From an uncultured Clostridia bacterium (GTDB taxonomy: Bacteria; Bacillota; Clostridia; Christensenellales; Borkfalkiaceae), in contig CANRFK010000084.1 in assembly GCA_947629875.1 (NCBI GenBank), positions 1 through 6,044 of the forward strand: DNA of 6,044 nt, written 5' to 3'. Position 1 is the first letter of the stretch, and each line of letters starts with the position of its first letter. The notes beneath the pieces are model-generated. The model made no database searches, was not told the origin of the DNA, and was given only the letters and a program-made list of their open reading frames with translations. Both the position numbers and the translations under genes were made by a program. Shown here piece after piece: positions 4,034 to 6,044 of the stretch.

Positions 4034-4458
4034 TGAAAAAAACAAAATGGCTGTTTGCAACGATTTTGGCGTTCATATTCGGCGTGCTCTGTTTGGCTGC
4101 GTGCAATGTGGGAAAGGGTATGGCGGGCACGTATTATTTTTTCTCCGCGCAAATGGAGACGGACGGCGAAGTGAAGGAATACGGCATCGGGGATACCTTG
4201 CTCTCCGGGATCGTCGCCAAACGGGATAGTTTCACTTTCCGCCTCAAATCGGACGGCAGTGTAAAGGTGACCATCAAGTCGGAAGAGCGCGAAGAATATA
4301 ACGTAACATTTACGGGCACGTGGGAAACGGTGGAAGGCGAGCCGAATAAGATCACGATTACAATAGAGGACGACCCGCTGATATGCGAATGCGATGGATC
4401 CACATTGATTATTTCATACCCCGAAAATTCGATGACGATTATGACATTGAAAAAATAA
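4030..4458 (+). CDS. Small lipoprotein with probable beta-rich (lipocalin-like) domain
   Basis: The 142-aa protein starts with a basic, hydrophobic type II signal peptide (residues 1-24) and a lipobox LAAC, with Cys25 as the lipidation site. It should therefore be lipidated and anchored outside the cytoplasmic membrane. The mature part (about 118 residues) alternates short beta strands: GTYYFFSAQ (33-41), FTFRLKSDGSVKVTI, FTGTWETV, KITITIEDD and STLIISY. The pattern of a GTW motif followed by a threonine- and isoleucine-rich strand series is common in clostridial lipocalin-like lipoproteins. No named family is claimed. The start at 4030 overlaps the preceding stop (ATGA); the adjacent ATG at 4033 is equally possible, and GGAG at 4021-4024 serves both. 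Sharing the XRE-controlled operon with a membrane PH-domain protein suggests a joint envelope function. Confidence 0.85.
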   Translation: MMKKTKWLFATILAFIFGVLCLAACNVGKGMAGTYYFFSAQMETDGEVKEYGIGDTLLSGIVAKRDSFTFRLKSDGSVKVTIKSEEREEYNVTFTGTWETVEGEPNKITITIEDDPLICECDGSTLIISYPENSMTIMTLKK

Positions 4459-4463
4459 AATTT

Positions 4464-4495
4464 ACGCGCCGCCGCGGCAAAGCCGCGGGGCGCGT
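4464..4495 (-). terminator. CCGCGGC-core hairpin between convergent genes
   Basis: The arms 4464-4478 and 4482-4495 pair with a single bulged G around loop AAA. On the minus strand the stem is followed by a T-rich tract (4448-4463) and lies 18 nt beyond the DegV stop codon, so it most likely ends the DegV transcript. On the plus strand it lies 5 nt after the lipoprotein stop but lacks a T-run. It belongs to the same hairpin family as 3021-3051. Confidence 0.7.
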
Positions 4496-4513
4496 TCAAT
4501 ATGGGGCGGTTTT

Positions 4514-5347
4514 TTAACAGCGTTTTGCCGTTTTTGCGGATCTTGCAACGCAGACGTAGCCGGCGGCATTGGGGCCGATGTGCGTTCCCACCGCGCAGCA
4601 GATCTGAAAAATTGCGGCGTTTTCGCGGTTTACCGCCTGCATGAGCGCGCGGGCGGGATCTTCCCGATCGCTACACAGGAAATAGACGGGGTATGCGGGA
4701 TCGAGTTCTTCGCGCCCGAAAAGCTCGGCGAGTTCCTTTAAGGCGCGCTTTCTGCCGTGCGCCCTTCCCGCCATGATGACCGCGCCGTCCAAAGAGACGG
4801 TGACGATGGGCTTGACGCCGAGCAAGTCGCCGACGATTGCGACGGACTTTTTCAGGCGGCCGCCCTTATAGAGGTACTCGAGGGTATCGACATACGCGCG
4901 AAGGTGGATGCGGGGACGGAGTTCATCGAGGATCGAGATGACCTCTTCCACGGGCTTTTCGCGGTTTTTGGCCGCCGTTTCCACCAAAATGCGGAGCATT
5001 GCCGTCGTGCAGAGGCTGTCGTAGACGTGCACCTTGGAAAAGCCCCCGTCGCGGACGGCGAGACGCGCCGTGTTCACCGTGCCCGAGAGCGCCGACGAGA
5101 TGAGAATGACGAGCGCCTCCTCGCCGTTCGTCTCCGCAAAGGCGCGCGTGAACGCCTCCTCCGAGGGTTGCGACGTGTGGGGAAATTCGCCCGAGATGAG
5201 GCGGGTGTAAAATTCTTCTTTTGTGAGCGCCGTCTCCTCGTACGCCTGCTCCCCGAAAATGACGACAAGGGGTACGATTTTGACGCCGAGCGCGGCAGCC
5301 TCCGCCTCGGAGATCTCCGCCGAACTATCCGTGATGATTTGCAGCAT
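4514..5347 (-). CDS. DegV-family fatty-acid-binding protein
   Basis: The 277-aa protein covers the full DegV fold. Its landmarks are the N-terminal DSS (residues 7-9), TSQPS (58-62), SSALSGT (84-90), YDSLCT (109-114), YLYKGGR (158-164) and the C-terminal THIGPNAAG (255-263). DegV/FakB proteins bind a fatty acid, with its carboxylate held by the conserved Ser/Thr/His residues. Some present it to the kinase FakA to make acyl-phosphate for phospholipid synthesis; no FakA gene is in this window, so the partner is unknown. The start ATG at 5347 follows AAAGGAG by 6 nt. The gene is monocistronic, with a consensus promoter (5386-5414) and a downstream hairpin. Length and motifs are normal, and the protein appears intact. 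The closing GC-rich codons ending in Arg-Cys form a short family-atypical tail. Confidence 0.93.
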   Translation of the reverse strand: MLQIITDSSAEISEAEAAALGVKIVPLVVIFGEQAYEETALTKEEFYTRLISGEFPHTSQPSEEAFTRAFAETNGEEALVILISSALSGTVNTARLAVRDGGFSKVHVYDSLCTTAMLRILVETAAKNREKPVEEVISILDELRPRIHLRAYVDTLEYLYKGGRLKKSVAIVGDLLGVKPIVTVSLDGAVIMAGRAHGRKRALKELAELFGREELDPAYPVYFLCSDREDPARALMQAVNRENAAIFQICCAVGTHIGPNAAGYVCVARSAKTAKRC

Positions 5348-5385
5348 TTCGTCTCCTTTGCAACAAATTTGTGCAGTTTCTTTAC

Positions 5386-5414
5386 ATTATAGGCGAAATG
5401 GTTCACAAAGTCAA
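5386..5414 (-). promoter_or_regulatory. degV-family gene promoter
   Basis: The -35 TTGACT (5409-5414) and the consensus -10 TATAAT (5386-5391) have a 17-bp spacer. The start is predicted near 5379, about 30 nt before the ATG. This is among the strongest promoters in the window. Confidence 0.9.
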
Positions 5415-5449
5415 CTGTTTTTATGGGGTTGGAGATGATTTTTGGGGAA

Positions 5450-5498
5450 AAGATACGCTCGCGTGCCGCCGCGGCGGCGCGCGGGGCAGAATGACGCA
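5450..5498 (+). repeat. Chimeric palindromic repeat (family A left end, CAGAATGACG right end)
   Basis: The left flank AAGATACGCTCG (5450-5461) is the family A left end. It leads into a 9-bp stem (5461-5469 with 5474-5482), and then the right flank GGGGCAGAATGACGCA (5483-5498), which matches the right end of the 1496-1580 repeat exactly. The element therefore joins ends otherwise seen in two families. Confidence 0.65.
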
Positions 5499-5533
5499 TA
5501 ACCACGTGGGGCAGAATGGGGTGGAAATCGGTA

Positions 5534-5562
5534 GAGATCCCTCGACTTCGCTCGGGATGACA
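5534..5562 (-). repeat. Short TCATCCCGAGCGAAGTCGAGG intergenic repeat
   Basis: The hairpin CCCTCGACTT/GCTCGGG is flanked by GAGAT on the left and ATGACA on the right. This is the common intergenic repeat that gives HPERSRGIS-like peptides when wrongly translated. Degenerate relatives lie at 5712-5747 and 5756-5772. Confidence 0.7.
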
Positions 5563-5611
5563 TTTTATAATGCGAGCATGGGGTATGGAAAAGCCCCACC
5601 CTCCTACCATT

Positions 5612-5631
5612 CCCTCCCGTGGAGGGGGCAA
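5612..5631 (+). repeat. CCCTCC/GGAGGG palindromic repeat
   Basis: CCCTCC and GGAGGG surround a CGT centre and are followed by GGCAAACTGGA. The element is the same type as 1432-1453 and 1711-1733. Confidence 0.6.
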
Positions 5632-5650
5632 ACTGGACTACGCTCGGAGA

Positions 5651-5689
5651 AAGATACACTCGGCTCCCGTGGAGCCTCGGCATGAGGGA
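5651..5689 (+). repeat. Palindromic repeat, family A, short-hairpin copy
   Basis: The hairpin GGCTCC-CGT-GGAGCC has flanks AAGATACACTC and TCGGCATGAGG. It aligns without gaps to 1305-1343; its left flank is identical to the minus-strand copy at 242-302. Confidence 0.75.
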
Positions 5690-5711
5690 GCGGAATCCGC
5701 CATCGGCATTT

Positions 5712-5772
5712 TGAGATTTCTCCACGCGCTTCGCTTGGTCGAAATGACAAAATTCGTTCGGTCGACATGACA
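5712..5772 (+). repeat. GATTTCTC...GAAATGACA intergenic repeat, degenerate
   Basis: GAGATTTCTCC is followed by CGCTTCGC and GGTCGAAATGACA (to 5747), and then a shorter relative, CGTTCGGTCGACATGACA (5755-5772). These are variants of the repeat at 5534-5562. The last one abuts the terminator of the 5S-like copy. Confidence 0.55.
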
Positions 5773-5804
5773 AAAAAAGAGGCGCCGTTTGGTACCTCTT
5801 TTTT
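5772..5804 (-). terminator. Terminator of the 5S-like copy
   Basis: On the minus strand, stem GAGGTACC/GGCGCCTC (one G-T pair and one A-C mismatch) with loop AAAC is followed by TTTTTTT (5778-5772). A-rich sequence on the other side makes it potentially bidirectional. Its stem differs from the terminator behind the true 5S gene. Confidence 0.8.
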
Positions 5805-5810
5805 GTCTGA

Positions 5811-5899
5811 AATCCGGCAACTACCTACACGGGCGTAAGAGAGCGTGGAGGTGTAAAGCCGCATTTGAACGCGGTTCCTCTTTTCTGCTCGGTCGGATG
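5811..5899 (-). pseudogene. Degenerate 5S rRNA-like copy
   Basis: Positions 5799-5827, covering the 5S 3' end and its flank, are identical over 29 bases to 5959-5987 behind the true 5S gene. A second 13-base match (5832-5844 with 6018-6030) corresponds to the 5S segment GCTCTCTTACGCC. The intervening 5S helix IV/V arm is deleted: 4 bases here against 30 in the intact copy. Further upstream, GAGGAACC, GTTC and ATGC occur in the order of 5S helix III, but the sequence is heavily altered. ATCCG near 5895-5899 could pair with CGGAT at the 3' end. The result is a roughly 89-nt relic that probably cannot serve in the ribosome. An expressed 5S-derived RNA is the alternative. Confidence 0.55.
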
Positions 5900-5933
5900 C
5901 GGCTTGCCCCAGAAGTTAGGCTCTTTTTTCAGA

Positions 5934-5964
5934 CAAAAAAACACCGCGGGTGCGGTGTTTTTTT
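5934..5964 (-). terminator. Terminator of the rRNA operon (after 5S)
   Basis: Stem ACACCGC/GCGGTGT with a 4-nt loop is bounded by seven A residues on the 5S side and seven T residues after it, read on the minus strand. The symmetry continues outward: arms 5927-5947 and 5952-5972 make a perfect 21-bp inverted repeat, so it would also terminate transcription from the other strand. Confidence 0.9.
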
Positions 5965-5969
5965 GTCTG

Positions 5970-6044
5970 AAATCCGGCAACTACCTATCCTCCCGGGCCG
6001 CTGGGCCAAGTACTTTCGGCGTAAGAGAGCTTAACTTCTGTGTT
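5970..6044 (-). rRNA. rrf: 5S ribosomal RNA, 3' part (runs off the right edge)
   Basis: Read on the minus strand, the last 75 bases contain the conserved 5S core CACAGAAGTTAAGCTC, then CGCCGAAAGTACTTGG (loop D/helix IV region), a GGCCC...GGGAGGATAGG helix IV-V return and the GTAGTTGCCGGAT 3' strand of helix I. These features are specific to 5S rRNA. The 5' third of the gene lies beyond base 6044, and the mature 3' end is estimated at about 5970-5973. It is followed by a terminator, so this is the downstream end of a minus-strand rRNA operon or of a lone 5S gene. Confidence 0.93.

Larger units (their letters stand above)
5415..5771. other. Gene-free repeat field upstream of degV
   Basis: No gene is supported. 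The stretch is composed largely of palindromic repeats (5450-5498, 5534-5562, 5612-5631, 5651-5689, 5712-5772), listed separately. Open frames on both strands are repeat translations without ribosome sites. Confidence 0.7.

Noticed and set aside
4757..5392. 211-codon plus-strand frame opposite degV
   Set aside because: It is an Asp/Arg/Val-rich antisense shadow of a well-supported DegV gene, with no ribosome site.
5540..5570. TATAAT-like promoter at 5564-5569 on the plus strand
   Set aside because: It lies at the edge of an intergenic repeat with only a poor -35 (TCGACT), and no gene follows.
5411..5864. Minus-strand frames containing HPERSRGIS- and DQAKRVEKS-like peptides
   Set aside because: These peptides are the known translation artefact of the widespread intergenic repeat, not protein genes.
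5856..5905. Possible tRNA because of a TTCAAAT loop between GC-rich arms
   Set aside because: The loop lacks the proper five-base T-stem closure, and no acceptor stem, anticodon arm or D arm can be drawn. The 5S-derived reading fits better.

Overview
The window looks like chromosomal DNA of a Gram-positive bacterium of the Bacillota, most likely class Clostridia and possibly an uncultured gut lineage. This is inferred from strong AGGAGG-type ribosome binding sites, sigma-A promoters that nearly all have 17-bp spacers, a DUF4250 protein, a DegV protein, a QueT transporter behind a preQ1-type riboswitch, and GC-rich intergenic regions full of short palindromic repeats. Nothing in the sequence fixes the genus.

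Layout. 1-426: no gene; an outward leftward promoter at the edge and two unrelated palindromic repeats. 427-1179: a complete riboswitch-controlled unit of promoter, preQ1-I-like aptamer overlapping the ribosome binding site, queT with a TTG start, and terminator. 1180-1750: no gene, but a dense field of at least five hairpin repeats. 1751-2256: two small minus-strand genes (a 66-aa acidic protein of unknown function and a 60-aa DUF4250 protein) behind one promoter, separated by an inverted repeat that carries two DnaA-box-like 9-mers. 2292-2873: a MarR-family regulator with its own promoter and terminator. 2954-3051: two more repeats. 3089-4458: a compact divergent module in which a 73-aa XRE repressor faces a two-gene operon (membrane PH-domain protein, then a lipoprotein overlapping it by 4 bp). 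The shared 87-bp intergenic region holds two 18-bp palindromic operators 30 bp apart, one filling the spacer of the operon promoter. 4464-5414: a hairpin terminator and a minus-strand DegV-family fatty-acid-binding protein with a strong promoter. 5415-5771: repeats only. 5772-6044: the tail of a minus-strand rRNA operon, with the 3' part of 5S rRNA running off the right edge, its terminator, and then a shrunken, rearranged 5S-like copy with a separate terminator.

Functionally the genes are mostly independent: queuosine-precursor uptake, small uncharacterised proteins, a MarR regulator, an envelope module under an XRE repressor, and a lipid-binding DegV protein. The parts most worth a second look are the XRE/PH/lipoprotein module with its paired operators, the 5S-like relic, and the repeat families whose flanks stay constant while the hairpin between them is exchanged or covaries.
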